Assembly: GCA_030340625.1 (NCBI GenBank)
Contig: JAOPHQ010002276.1
Coordinates: 480,001 to 544,000 of the forward strand
Direction: 5' to 3'
DNA from: Merluccius polli
Taxonomy: Eukaryota > Chordata > Actinopteri > Gadiformes > Merlucciidae
Length of the DNA stretch: 64,000 nt
The notes under the pieces are model-generated. The model was not told where the DNA came from and did not search any database. It was given only the letters and a program-made list of their open reading frames with translations. Numbering within the stretch: position 1 is the first letter of the stretch; every line of letters starts with the position of its first letter. This document shows positions 47,430 to 58,137 of the stretch, piece after piece. The position numbers and the translations under genes were made by a program.

Positions 47430-48515
47430 GTGGAACAAGAGGGGGGGGTGACGGAACAATTGGTGGTCCCGAGACCGTACGTCAGCAAGGTGCTGTTTAT
47501 GGCCCACACACACCTCCTGGGAGCACATCTGGGCATGGACAAAACCCGGGACCGGGTCTTAGCCCGATTTTACTGGCCGGGGGTAAAACGGGATGTAGAA
47601 CGATATTGCCAGGTGTGTCCCGAGTGCCAGCGGGTAGCCCCTAAAACCACGGTAAGAAACCCCCTCATTCCCATGCCCATTATAGAGACCCCGTTCGACC
47701 GGATAGCCCTTGACATTGTGGGGCCCCTCCCCAAGACCAGCCGGGGACACCGGTATATCCTGGTGCTACGCCACCCGGTACCCAGAAGCCCTACCCCTAC
47801 GCGCGGCCACAGCTAAGGCGGTAGCTAAGGAGCTCATGCTACTGTTTAGCCGGGTGGGGATAGCGAGGGAGGTACTAACCAATCAGGGCTCATGCTTCAT
47901 GTCACGGTTAATGAAGGAATTACTTAGCCTTCTCCAGGTTACGCAGCTCCGGACGTCGGTGTATCACCCCCAGACGGATGGCCTGGTGGAGCGGTTCAAT
48001 AAGACCCTAAAACAGATGCTGAAAAAAGCCATGGACGCCGACGGGAAGAACTGGGACCAGCTACTGCCCCATGTCTTGTTCGCCGTGTGGGAGGTGCCCC
48101 AGGCCTCCACTGGGTTTTCGCCGTTCGAGCTGCTCTACGGGAGAAGGCCCCGGGGAATCTTAGACCTCACCAAGGAGGCGTGGGAGAGCCAGCCATCTCC
48201 CCATCGCACCACGCTGGACCATGTGGAACAGGTGAGGGACCGCATGGCCCAGGTGTGGCCCATTGTCCGAGGCCACCTCCGGCGAGCACAGCAGGCCCAG
48301 GTGAGGGTCTACAACAGGGGAGCCCAGCTGCGCATCTTCCGACCATGCGACCTGGTATTGGTCCTCGTTCCCACGGCGGAGTGCAAATTCCTGGCCAAAT
48401 GGCAGGGACCGTACGAGGTGGTCGAACGAGTGGGTGAGGTAAACTACCAGGTACGACAACCCGGGAGACGTAAGCCCACCCAGTTATACCATATAAACAT
48501 TCTGAAGCAGTGGAG
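47430..48515 (+). pseudogene. Integrase of the gypsy element, upstream of RT
   Basis: The zinc-binding part reads HTHLLGAHLGMDKTRDRV, then YCQVCPEC (HHCC). The catalytic core starts DRIALDIVGPLPKT (first Asp). A short deletion at about 47770 changes frame and removes the middle of the strand that follows. The core resumes with TRYPEALPL. The second catalytic Asp position reads LTNQGSCF, with Asn where TDQG is normal. The Glu is present in HPQTDGLVERFNKTLK. A GPY/F module follows: WQGPYEVVERVGEVNYQV and LYHINILKQW. No chromodomain is seen. It runs directly on into the reverse-transcriptase region. Confidence 0.85.
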
Positions 48516-50020
48516 AGGGGGAGTGGACCCTCCAGACCCGGCACCCCTGGTGTTGGCGGCCCGTCGCGGAATCCCGGTGGTTCCAGTGGGGGAGGACCTC
48601 AGCCCGGCCCAGAAGCAGGATCTCGACGAGATCATTATGCAACACCAGGATGTGTTCTCCGAGATCCCTGGGAGAACATCGGTCGCACACCATGATATCC
48701 GGACGGCGCCGGGAGTAAAGGTAAGAGTTCCTCCCTACAGAGTCCCGGAAGCCCGGCGGGAGGCCATCCAGGAGGAGGTAGGCCGAATGCTGCGGCTCCG
48801 GGTCATCGAGGAGTCACACAGTGCCTGGTCCAGCCCGGTCATCCTCGTGCCCAAACCTGACGGGACGTTCAGGTTCTGCAATGACTTCCGGAGGCTGAAC
48901 GAGGTGTCCGAGTTCGACGCCTACCCTATGCCCAGGGTGGATGAGTTGATCGAGCGACTCGGACCAGCCAGGTACCTCACCACCCTGGATCTGACCAAGG
49001 GGTATTGGCAGGTGCCGTTGACCCGCCCGGGAGAAGACGGTGTTCGCGACCCCGGGGGGTCTATACCAGTACACCGTCCTCCCCTTCGGCGTCCATGGAG
49101 CCCCGGCCACCTTCCAGAGGATGATGGACCAGATCCTACGGCCTCACCGGGCCTACGCCGCCGCCTACATCGATGACATCATCATCCACAGCGACAGCTG
49201 GGATGTCCACATCCGGCAGCTGCGGGCGGTGCTGGGGGAGCTACGGAAGGCGAGCCTCACCGCCAACCCGGCCAAATGCCGCCTCGGGCTGGAGGAGATG
49301 GCCTACCTGGGGTACCTTGTGGGAAGGGGGAACGTCCGGCCGCAGGAGAGCAAGGTGGCCGCCATTCGGGACTGGCCCCGCCCCACCTCCAAGAAACAGG
49401 TGAAATCGTTTTTAGGACTGGTAGGCTACTACCAGTGGTTTATACCAGGCTTTGCCACACTGGCCAGCCCTCTGAATGACCTGACCCGGAAGGCCCTGCC
49501 TGACCGGATCCGGTGGTCCGAGGCAGCCGAGAAGGCCTTCGGGACGCTCCGGAGAGCCTTATGCTCGGAGCCGGTGCTCATAACCCCTGACTTTGCTTTT
49601 CCCCTCATAGTGCACATGGACGCTTCGGAGGTGGGGCTGGGGGAAGTTCTCTCCCAGATTCGGGCCGGAGAGGAACACCCCATCACCTACATCAGCCCGA
49701 AACTCCTACCCAACGAAAGGAATTACTCCACGGTGGAGAAGGAGGCCCTGGCCATCAAGTGGACAGTGGACAAGCTAAAGTACTATCTCCTAGGTCGGGA
49801 GTTTACCCTGGTCACCGACCATGCCCCACTGAAATGGATGGCCAGCGCCTAAGGACAACAATGCCCGGGTGACAAGGTGGTTCCTGGCCCTCCAGGATTT
49901 CCACTTCAAGGTGGACCACCGTCCGGGCAAGGAGCATGCCAACGCCGATGCCCTGTCACGCCGGGATGCATGCCTGGGGTGGACCCTAGTCGACCCGAGG
50001 CTTCAGCCAGCGGTGGAGGA
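48516..50020 (+). pseudogene. Reverse transcriptase-RNase H of the gypsy element
   Basis: After VFSEIPGRTSVAHHDI, the RT reads WSSPVILVPKPDGTFRFCND, RYLTTLDLTKGYWQVPL, and, after a frame change at about 49030, YTVLPFGVHGAPATFQRMMD and AYIDDIIIHS (YIDD active site). Connection sequence FLGLVGYYQWFIPGFA leads to RNase H: HMDASEVGLGEVLSQ, YSTVEKEALAIKW and VTDHAPLKWM. One extra base near 49852 stops the frame; the remainder (TRWFLALQDFHFKVDHRPGK, ADALSRRD) continues in another frame to the right LTR. A GGTGGAGGAG tract just before 50022 fits a polypurine tract. Confidence 0.88.
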
Positions 50021-50021
50021 G

Positions 50022-50410
50022 TGTGACAACCCGCTCCCCACCAGGGGGACCCGGGGGCTAGTGGTGGACGGGGTGTATCGCTGCCATCCACTAGCTGGCG
50101 GCAGAGAGCACCACTTTCCTCCCCGTAATTAGCCAGATGGGGGACACCTGGCCGGGGGAAGGAAACGAGCGGGCAGACAGCTTAAAAGGAGGCCAAAGAC
50201 TCACTCCGGCAGAGGGTGGAACAACGGTCCAGGAGGAGGCCGTTGACAGAGACAATATTACTTGTGGCTCACGGAGTCCAATGTATGTTTTCTGTATTCC
50301 TTGTTCACTATACTGAATGTGTGTGAATAAATGCCTATTAAGGCTTACCCTGAATCCAGTGCGTGGTACTTACCGTGAGGACACACCCACTTAGGTAACG
50401 TGTTGCCACA
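50022..50410 (+). repeat. 3' LTR of the gypsy element
   Basis: It matches the left LTR over its length with 8-9 substitutions and lacks three bases of a GGA run. Immediately to its right a 12-nt inverted repeat (50417-50428 with 50439-50450) reads ACATCAATCAAC. Confidence 0.93.
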
Positions 50411-51329
50411 CAGTGCACATCAATCAACCTTTGTTAATGTTGATTGATGTGATTAAGTGTTCCAGTACAGTGTTAGTACCGTACGTTACAGTGATAATTT
50501 TACAACTGTGGTCCCTGGGCAGGTTATTTAAAAAAAAGAGCACATTTAAAACTGACAGAAAACAATACAATAGCCAAATAATACCATGAAGTCAAACAAC
50601 AGCAACATTCTCCTGTACTAAGAGGATTACGAAGGGAGACGTGAGAACGAATGCAAGCTAACACTCTGAGAGGAAGTAGAGCACACACTGTCTGCTGCTG
50701 TATGCAAAAAAAAAAAAGCGAACGAGAACCACAAGCATTGGCTTCCACTATTTATAGGTCTGGTGTTTGCTTTGTGTTCACAAACTAGCGGTGCAAAGAG
50801 CTGACCGAGCGGGAAGATGAGAACCCTCACAGAAGCACTTCTTTAATTGGAAAAAAATGCAGACCACCAACTAACATAGTAAAGTAAAACCAAGTAGAAT
50901 GCATTTGTTGTGTGTGTGTGTGTGTCTGTGAGAGCACAGCAAAAATCTTTAAACCGATGGTAATGAATAACAAAAGCAGACTTTAGATAGTGCCCCATTG
51001 ATTTTGCCCACAGAGCCTCTATAAACACGAGAGAGCAGGAAGATATGTGACGAATAAATAACAGCATATGTATCAACAGACTGTAATATCCTCACATAGC
51101 CACAAGGGAACAGGAACAAATATATCAGCTGTATTAACTGCACCTGGCCACCAGATGGCAGCACACATAATACACTGGGGGCGGGCGCTCAACACTAGCC
51201 AATCAGAGCATATTATGCGTCATAGAGGCCACGCCTGCCCAGGTACTACCAAACCACACAACCGGGGGGAGAGCAGAAACGCTAGAGGCCGTGTATCTGT
51301 TAGATATCCGGCTAAGGGGGCGTGTTGAC

Positions 51330-51720
51330 TAGTGGATCAATTAGCTCCCGCCCGCATTGTGGTAATGAATCAGAGGGATCAACGTCACGGCCCGCGCCCA
51401 AGTCCTGTCTGCTGAATGGTGACCGCCTGGATTCGCTGCGCGAATATTTGCATAAAGTTGAAATCTCCCAACTTTATGCAAATTCAGAAGCGGAGCCAGG
51501 CCGCGCCGCAGCTGGCTCCGCGCCGCAAACAATCCCAGCGTGCTTTGCGCAGCGAATTGCTCGCGTCCCATACAAAGTGAATGGAGGCGGCACATCGCGC
51601 GCGATCATTCGCTTATAGTGGATATTGACGGTGACCGTAAGAGTCGCTCCACACGTGAATGATACAATACCCCTCCATTTGCTTCATAGATAATAGACCT
51701 AAAGCTAAACAAATAAAGTG
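51330..51720. repeat. Interspersed repeat with Oct-like hairpin
   Basis: GC-rich block with many CpG words. At 51446-51460 and 51469-51483 a 15-nt perfect inverted pair, ATTTGCATAAAGTTG, surrounds AAATCTCC. Each arm contains the octamer ATTTGCAT. The phrases CCCATACAAAGTGAATGG and GCGCGATCATTCGC remind me of fish DNA-transposon ends but no clean terminal repeat is found. Confidence 0.45.
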
Positions 51721-52389
51721 AGTTAAAAGCGATCCTGTGTCGGCGGCCTTCTTCCTCAAAGAACATCACAACAGATACACAAAGATACTACAGTAGGGCA
51801 GTGTTCGAATTACACATTACATTATGTGGATTTCGGGGGATCCCTAATATTTTTCCGGTCCGCTACTACACGTCACATGCACGCGCATACATGAAGGCGC
51901 ATGGTTAATTGCAGGGTTACTGCGAAAAACATACTAGTTACTACATACAGCTAATACTGTCAGTAACATTTCACTTCATACAGAGAATATTTCTATAATA
52001 TATAAATAATAATATATACATTTATATAATATTATAATATTTATAATATTTTTTGCAACAGTCACTCTAAACACAAAAAGCAAACGTCTACTGCACAGTG
52101 ACTTGATGTAAACGTAGTGTAGCGTAAACGTAGTGATTGAGTGCGCCGCCACGCACAGAAATTGGAATGTTATGAGCGAATAAACACAACACTGACATTT
52201 TTATTATTATTTATTTCAGCTAAATGTACAGAAAATCATAATCTATAAGCCATGACACAAAGAATGGACATTTTTAGAGATCCACCTACATTTCTCAAAA
52301 TAAGCTTTCAGGGGAGCCCATGTCCTTTTCAGGGGAGCCAAGCTCCCCTTAGCTCCCCTGTAATTGGAACCCTGCAGTAGGGCATACGA

Positions 52390-52395
<6 letters not shown>

Positions 52396-52429
<34 letters not shown>

Positions 52430-52670
52430 CTGTCTGTACATGTGTGTGAATGTGTGTGTGTCAGTGCATATGTGTGCGTGTGTGTGTGTGCGCACATGTC
52501 TAGGCATATGTGTGTGTGCGCTGTGTGCATGTGTGTGTGCGTGCATGCATCTGCATGTCTGTGCATGTGAATGTGTGTGCATGTCTGTGTGTGCGTGTCT
52601 GTGCATGTGAGTCTGTGTGTGCATGTGTGTGCTTGTACATGTGTGCATGTGTGTGTGTGTATTCCAGTAT
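52396..52670. repeat. GT/GC-rich microsatellite block
   Basis: About 275 bp of GT with CATG and CTG interruptions. Long cysteine/valine and histidine/threonine open frames on the two strands are artefacts. Confidence 0.93.
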
Positions 52671-53143
52671 ACTTTGTTTCTAGTGTGACCTTGTTGCTGT
52701 ATGCGGTGGGAGTGTACCGGAGGACCATAATGAGGGGGATCAGTGGTGTGTTAATTAGAAGGGGGCGAGCAGGGGGATCAGAGGGTTCAGCGGGGGTTAA
52801 CTACCATGTTGTCATGGAGACGGACTGTGCATACTCCTTTCTCCACTTGATGCGATGCCACAGCCTCAGCTGAACTGAGTGTGTGTTTATCTAGTGTTTG
52901 GATTCACTGGCCCGAAAGGCAACCTGTATGGTAAAGGTATTATAGTTTTACTTTTAGTTGTGTTTATTAATTTATCTGTGTATATGTAGGAATGTATTTA
53001 TTTATGTATTCATTCAGTGATATTGAATTATTTTTGTATGTTTTTTTATTATTCGATGAACAAATGCACTGCAGACTAGATGAACACATGCACCCCCACA
53101 GCTCAACAAAATTTCTTTAGCTTTCTAAAACGGATCGCATTGT

Positions 53144-53179
53144 ACACTGGGAGAGACTGTAGTGAGTCTCTCCCAGTGT
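53144..53179. repeat. Perfect short hairpin
   Basis: The 15-nt arms ACACTGGGAGAGACT at 53144-53158 and its exact reverse complement at 53165-53179 flank a 6-nt loop. It lies 20 bp left of the Harbinger element. Confidence 0.85.
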
Positions 53180-53414
53180 GTGAGAGAAGTAACATAACCA
53201 GGGGTCCGTTTCACAAAGCAGGTTCAACAACCTCTGAGTCTAATCCTAAACGCTGAGTTGATCTACACTGAGATAGAAAACTCTGAGTTTTCGGTTCCAG
53301 AACAGCGGATTTGAGTTAATTTAATCAACTCAGAGTAGTTTCACCTAGAGTTAAGCGCATGCACCACAACTATAAAAAGCCAGCATCAATGGAGCCCCGA
53401 TTCGACGAGTCACC

Positions 53415-53537
53415 ATGGCAATGGGGAAGAGGAGGTCTACGTTTTTCACCAACCTCGAATTGGAAATCCTAATGCGCTCATATGGCGAGTTTCAACACGT
53501 TTTTAGAAAGAAGTGCAACACTGCTGCGTACGTTTAA
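53415..53537 (+). pseudogene. Harbinger Myb-like protein, first coding part
   Basis: ATG at 53415 opens MAMGKRRSTFFTNLELEILM, then RSYGEFQHVFRKKCNTAA. This is the N-terminal part of the Myb/SANT-like trihelix DNA-binding protein encoded by PIF/Harbinger elements; it helps bring transposase to DNA and the nucleus. The frame stops at 53535-53537, just after a GC|GTACGT that could be a donor. The expected middle of the domain (a helix rich in Lys, Glu and Ala) is absent at the point where the THAP inverted repeat starts. Confidence 0.8.
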
Positions 53538-53745
53538 ATGTAGTCCTTTGCAATCACAGTAATATAGGCTCTGTGCACAACTCGCGTGACGTACTTCCGT
53601 TTTCCCCGGTTGTCGGCAGAAGAGTTTCCGGTTTTCTTCCTGCTTCACTACAACAGCGGTGAATATGAATCAAAACGAACAAATGAGAGCTGTAACTGTA
53701 CGAAAGAAGAAAAACAATAACATGAGGGATGGATATAAGTTGCAG

Positions 53746-54146
53746 AAGGTTCAAATGAGCATTGTTGTGTGCCACTGTGTACTGGATCGAGTCGGTATAA
53801 CACCGAACTCAGCTTCCACCGGTTTCCTAAACATACTGGCCACCGTACACAGTGGCTTCACAAGATCCGCAGAACCGGGTTTACCATTACTCCGCATACA
53901 GAGGTCTGCAGCCGTCATTTCACCAAGGACCAGATCCGCACCACTGCAAAAGGAAGACGGTTTTTAACTGCCAACGCCATACCAACCTTGTTCGAGTGGA
54001 ACGCTTACAGCAACAAGACGCGGGCCGCTGTTTGGGAGCGCCGCACTCGTCCGACATCGAGTCCGGAACCTGGCCCGGCGGAGACCGAGGAGGAGATTGT
54101 GGATATGGTCCCGATGCCCACGATTACGTGGTCTATGGATTTATGA
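53746..54146 (+). pseudogene. THAP-domain exon, left copy
   Basis: After a splice-acceptor-like TTGCAG the frame reads SNEHCCVPLCTGSSRY, then LSFHRFPKH, QWLHKIRRTGF, TEVCSRHF, and ANAIPTLFEWN. This has all THAP landmarks: C-x-C spacing at the start, FP, W, C-x2-H with HF, and the AVPTIF-like motif. It ends with an acidic tail EPGPAETEEEIVDMV and a stop at 54144-54146. THAP zinc fingers bind DNA and occur in P-element and some Harbinger-related transposases. No catalytic domain follows. An upstream open frame (53659 on) is in another frame and is not needed. Confidence 0.8.
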
Positions 54147-54659
54147 TCTATGATCTATGGTCTATATCTATGATCTATGGTCTATATACATTTCTAATGA
54201 AATGTAATGTAAATGTTTATTTACTGGTATAAATTTATGATGCAACATTGAATGTAGTGAGTTGATTTTTGGGTCCATTGAATGAGAAGTAGACTCAGCA
54301 GACATCCGGGCAGTATCAACAATACATTTATTCATATTCTGGTTACCTAACATTACCTTCGCCGATCTATACACACTTGAATTACACAAAACATAGTATG
54401 CAAAAAACACCAAAAGGTTCAAATATTGGCCACAAAGTGACAGTGAAAAACTGTCTGCTTCTCACCAGTAAGTAGCACACCTGCTGAGTGATTATGACAT
54501 CATAAACTAGCATCTGTCATGAGTGAATAACTGCTGAAAACATGCAGTATTTTGTTCACATATGAAGTACATTACTTTGCACAAAATAGCATTCAAAACA
54601 GAAAATGTAACTTTGACAGACCTATGGTCTATATACATTAGAAATGTATATAGACCATA

Positions 54660-55089
54660 GATCATAGATATAGACCATAGATCATAAATCCATAGACCAC
54701 GTAATCGTGGTCTATGGGCATCGGGACCATATCCACAATCTCCTCCTCGGTCTCCGCCGGGCCAGGTTCCGGACTCGATGTCGGACGAGTGCGGCGCTCC
54801 CAAACAGCGGCCCGCGTCTTGTTGCTGTAAGCGTTCCACTCGAACAAGGTTGGTATGGCGTTGGCAGTTAAAAACCGTCTTCCTTTTGCAGTGGTGCGGA
54901 TCTGGTCCTTGGTGAAATGACGGCTGCAGACCTCTGTATGCGGAGTAATGGTAAACCCGGTTCTGCGGATCTTGTGAAGCCACTGTGTACGGTGGCCAGT
55001 ATGTTTAGGAAACCGGTGGAAGCTGAGTTCGGTGTTATACCGACTCGATCCAGTACACAGTGGCACACAACAATGCTCATTTGAACCTT
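54660..55089 (-). pseudogene. THAP-domain exon, right copy
   Basis: Mirror image of the left copy with the same THAP residues unbroken. A 7-bp difference after VDMVPMP changes only the C-terminal tail. That both copies keep an open THAP frame means the duplication is recent, that the arms are homogenised, or both. Confidence 0.8.
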
Positions 55090-55319
55090 CTGCAACTTAT
55101 ATCCATCCCTCATGTTATTGTTTTTCTTCTTTCGTACAGTTACAGCTCTCATTTGTTCGTTTTGATTCATATTCACCGCTGTTGTAGTGAAGCAGGAAGA
55201 AAACCGGAAACTCTTCTGCCGACAACCGGGGAAAACGGAAGTACGTCACGCGAGTTGTGCACAGAGCCTATTACAGGGGAAAACTGCTTGAATGGTAACT
55301 ATTCATTTATTTCATTTAG

Positions 55320-55361
55320 GTGCAATCCCGCGGGGGAGAAGCGCACTTGGCAGCAGCTTAA
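55320..55361 (+). pseudogene. Harbinger Myb-like protein, exon 2, left half
   Basis: After acceptor TTTCATTTAG the frame reads CNPAGEKRTWQQLK, part of the Myb/SANT-like domain. It is cut inside CAGCTTAA by the TTAA element. The other half resumes at 57353. Confidence 0.8.
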
Positions 55362-55893
55362 AGGGGTAGTTCGGAATTTTGGACATAGGACCTCATTTCC
55401 AAGTCAGCCAGTGCGTTATTTATCACTGGAGACGTTTTCAACAAATTTCATGCAGTCCTTCTAGTTGCACAGTTCGCTGGTGCTAAGCTAGCGCAAGTCA
55501 ACGGTATCGACTAGCCTGCCAATAAAAACAGTCTAACCCACTCCACAGTACACCCAAGGCAAATCAATTACAACGCCAGACTATCGAAGTAAATGTCTGT
55601 GTTGATAGAATAATTTTAGAAATAAAACCAACCTCGCATTGCATGAATCATCGCAGTTTGAGGGACTAGTTTCTCATCAGCAGCGGAATTTTAATTTGCT
55701 CAGGTTAGTTGTGCAATAACCAAATCTCAACAGCAGAAAGTAAACAGAGAAGCGCGTGACAGAAGCGCGGACACCTAGTAGTAGCGGGATTGAATCATTG
55801 GATTGGAAACGAACGACTAGGCAACATGGTGATTCAGTGTGTACCGACGGGGGGGGGTAACACACCGCCTCCGGTTATGACAAATTACTTTTT

Positions 55894-56085
55894 TTATTTT
55901 ATTTTTTTATTATGACAGTCCTGGGCCGGCCCAAAAATGTGCATCGGCATACCGGGCATTGCCCGGTATGCCCGATGGCCAGTCCAGCCCTCCGGCTCGT
56001 AGAGGTACGGTTCGCTGGATACAACAAATTCCTCATCAACGTCTTCAAAAGCAGGCACATCGGTATCTCCTTCAAACGTGGCCAT
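55894..56085 (-). pseudogene. Short acidic frame in the TTAA element
   Basis: Starts MATFEGDTDVPAFEDVDEEF and reaches VVSSEPYLYEPEG before running into an unrelated palindrome (about 55943-55977). Acidic openings ending in PYLYEPE remind me of proteins linked with fish transposons, but I cannot name a family with confidence. It looks like the 5' end of a captured or original transposon gene, cut by internal deletion. Confidence 0.35.
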
Positions 56086-56404
56086 ATCTTGTTTATTCAA
56101 TAGGATAATTCGCTAATACAATTCCTTTGCGCACTCTAGGCTACTCTGAGTCTGTGGTTCTGAGCAATGACAGCGGCAGGTAAACAAACTATTATAGAGC
56201 CAGTAACCTAGGTAATATCACTCCGCCGCTGCCATAGCCTACTACCAGGAAGTATAACGCTGCTGCTGAGACACTCAAAAGTCCCTCAAAATGCAATGCC
56301 ATGCAAGGTTGGTTTTATTTCTAACATTATTCTATCAACAGACATTTACATCGATAGTCTGGCGTTATAATTGATTTGTCTTGGGTGTACTGTGGAGTGG
56401 GTTA

Positions 56405-57173
56405 CACCGGATTTACACCGGGGACGTCTGCGTCGCGTTACGGCTGCGTCACGTTATGGCTGCGTCCTCTGCCCTGCGTCAATTTCCACCGGACGCGTTA
56501 CGGCAGCGTAGCGCTGCGAGGCGGCTGGATTCGCGGGATCACGCGAGAACTACAAGACCACGCGAGAATCAGGAGACCACGCAATAATTTGTAGATGTCA
56601 ATATAGAACAAACAAATAAAAGGTTACTTTGCCTTTCCGAAGTTGACTTGCAGTTGCTTTGTCTGTCAGAAGTTGATTTGCTGTTGATTTGGTAATTTTT
56701 CCTAGATTTGTGTGCTTCTACCATGAGTTGGTAGGCTATATAGTAACTGTTTACTTTTTTTGTCTGGTTTAATTGTGTTTAGTGTTGTTTATTGTTGTTA
56801 TGTCCTAATGTGTTGTGCTGTAGCCTATAGACAAAGTCAGTTATAAACAACAACGATTTGTGGCCGTGTTCGATCGGGAGGGTGTTTTTATTTTGAAAAT
56901 TGACCGGATGCTCTATGGCTTTTACTATTTCACTTCCTGCCCGGTCGGTCTGCTCTTTTTAAATTGACGCGTTTCAGCAGCGGCTCGCGTCAAAAATAGA
57001 ACGCTGCGTAAAGATAGCGTTGCGGCTGTGGCGCGACGCTCCTGGGACGCAGCTGAGACGTTACGCAGTGCACCTGGTGGAAATGCTCTCATTGACTAGA
57101 GTGGCAGCGATCAGCAGCGGCGAACGCGACGCAGCCGTAACGCGACGCAGACGTCCCCGGTGTAAATGAGCCT
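56405..57173. mobile_element. Non-autonomous element in the TTAA element's right arm
   Basis: The 769-bp block is flanked by TTA (56402-56404, 57174-57176). About 7 bp inside each end the inverted repeat ATTTACACCGGGGACGTCTG runs for about 40 bp. It interrupts the right terminal repeat of the TTAA element, as comparison with the intact left repeat shows. A 3-bp TTA target suggests PIF/Harbinger. The body is CpG-rich near the ends and AT-rich centrally, without coding capacity. Confidence 0.8.
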
Positions 57174-57352
57174 TTAGACTGTTTTTATTGGCAGGCTAGT
57201 CGTTACCGTTGACTTGCGCTAGCTTAGCACCAGCGAACTGTGCAACTAGAAGGACTGCATGAAATTTGTTGAAAACGTCTCCAGTGATAAATAACACACT
57301 GGCTGACTTGGAAATGAGGCCCTATGTCCAAAATTCCGAACTACCCCTTTAA

Positions 57353-57381
57353 GATGACATATAAAAACATTGTTCAAACAG
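57353..57381 (+). pseudogene. Harbinger Myb-like protein, exon 2, right half
   Basis: Continues the domain with MTYKNIVQT after the TTAA element. The donor position reads ACAG|ATAAG where a GT would be expected, so splicing would fail unless the change is a sequencing error. Confidence 0.7.
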
Positions 57382-57565
57382 ATAAGACCTCGGCATGATC
57401 ATTTTGATCATGTTTTACACTGTAAAGTAAATATTAAGTGGCTATTTGACTGTGCAGTTGTTTTATCCCCAACATAATGCTGTTTTTACACACATAAATG
57501 TCTTCTCATCTATATCATGTTCTGTTAAATAATTAAGCCTATTTAAACTAACACAGACTACTCAG

Positions 57566-57721
57566 CCAACAGAAAGAAGGCAGATGCCCATAAAATGGGT
57601 GGTGGCCCAGCACCGCCACCTCTAACGCAGGCGAGGGAGGTGGCCCTAAGCCAGTATATTGGAAGGCCAGTGGCTGAGGGAATCCCTGGAGGGAGCTCAT
57701 GCTCTGAGTCCACCCCCCAAG
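57566..57721 (+). pseudogene. Harbinger Myb-like protein, exon 3 fragment
   Basis: After CTACTCAG the frame gives NRKKADAHKMGGGPAPPPL, TQAREVALSQYIGRPVAEGI and PGGSSCSESTPQD, the linker and start of the C-terminal part of Harbinger Myb-like proteins. It ends where minus-strand transposase sequence begins. Confidence 0.8.
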
Positions 57722-58137
57722 ACCTCCTTGATGGCTCTGACAGGTTTAAGTCCAGGGAAAACGACAAACATGGTTTCATGGCGAGGCACACTTTTCTGAT
57801 CGCCCTGCATACAGTTGCCTTGCTCAAGTGCTCTGCATCTCCGACATTGTACAAAAAACTTCCATTTGCAAAGAAACGCAGTGCAACACACAATATCTGC
57901 TGGGATGTGAGAGCATGACTACGGTTGGTAATGTTGCAAATGTAAGGACGGATTAGGTTGTGTATGTAAATGATGGACTGTGACGTGAAACGGTACCGCT
58001 CAAAAAGATAATTGTCTGGAAATGATAATTGTCTGGAAAGGCTACATCTATGAGCGGTCTGATAACCCTCTCCCGACAAATATTTAATTCTCTGCGCAGT
58101 AATGCTGCACCTTCATCCACGGGATCGTTGTCAAAAG

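Larger units (their letters stand above)
45456..50410 (+). mobile_element. Ty3/gypsy LTR retrotransposon, Gmr1-type gene order
   Basis: A 4955-bp element with two LTRs flanked by CAGT on both sides (45452-45455 and 50411-50414). Internal order on the plus strand is gag, protease, integrase, reverse transcriptase, RNase H. Most gypsy elements place integrase last. Placement before reverse transcriptase is the known feature of the Gmr1 group, first described in Atlantic cod. The LTRs differ at about 8-9 substitutions plus one 3-bp indel over about 390 bp, so insertion is fairly recent. Coding sequence is GC-rich compared with its surroundings and is broken at about 47415, 47770, 49030 and 49852. 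No env-like frame is seen. Confidence 0.93.
53558..55277. repeat. 1.7 kb inverted repeat with THAP-domain copies
   Basis: The left arm 53558-54199 and right arm 54636-55277 are near-identical reverse complements of about 640 bp; the one clear length change is 7 bp present only on the right near 54700. The unpaired centre is about 435 bp of AT-rich sequence. Each arm carries the same 5' untranslated-like region and the same THAP exon, pointing inwards, so the copies converge. Inner ends carry repeated GATCTATGGTCTATA words. No clear target-site duplication is visible. Confidence 0.88.
55362..57348. mobile_element. TTAA-target element with long terminal inverted repeats
   Basis: TTAA flanks both sides (55358-55361, 57349-57352). 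Ends read AGGGGTAGTTCGGAATTTTG in inverted orientation. The terminal repeats are about 320 bp: left 55362 to about 55685, right about 56260-56404 continued at 57174-57348 after the insertion. Removing the element and one TTAA restores the Myb-like frame, which confirms the boundaries. The unique centre is about 570 bp. TTAA preference fits piggyBac or Kolobok; the internal frame at 55894-56085 hints at the latter, but weakly. Confidence 0.85.
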
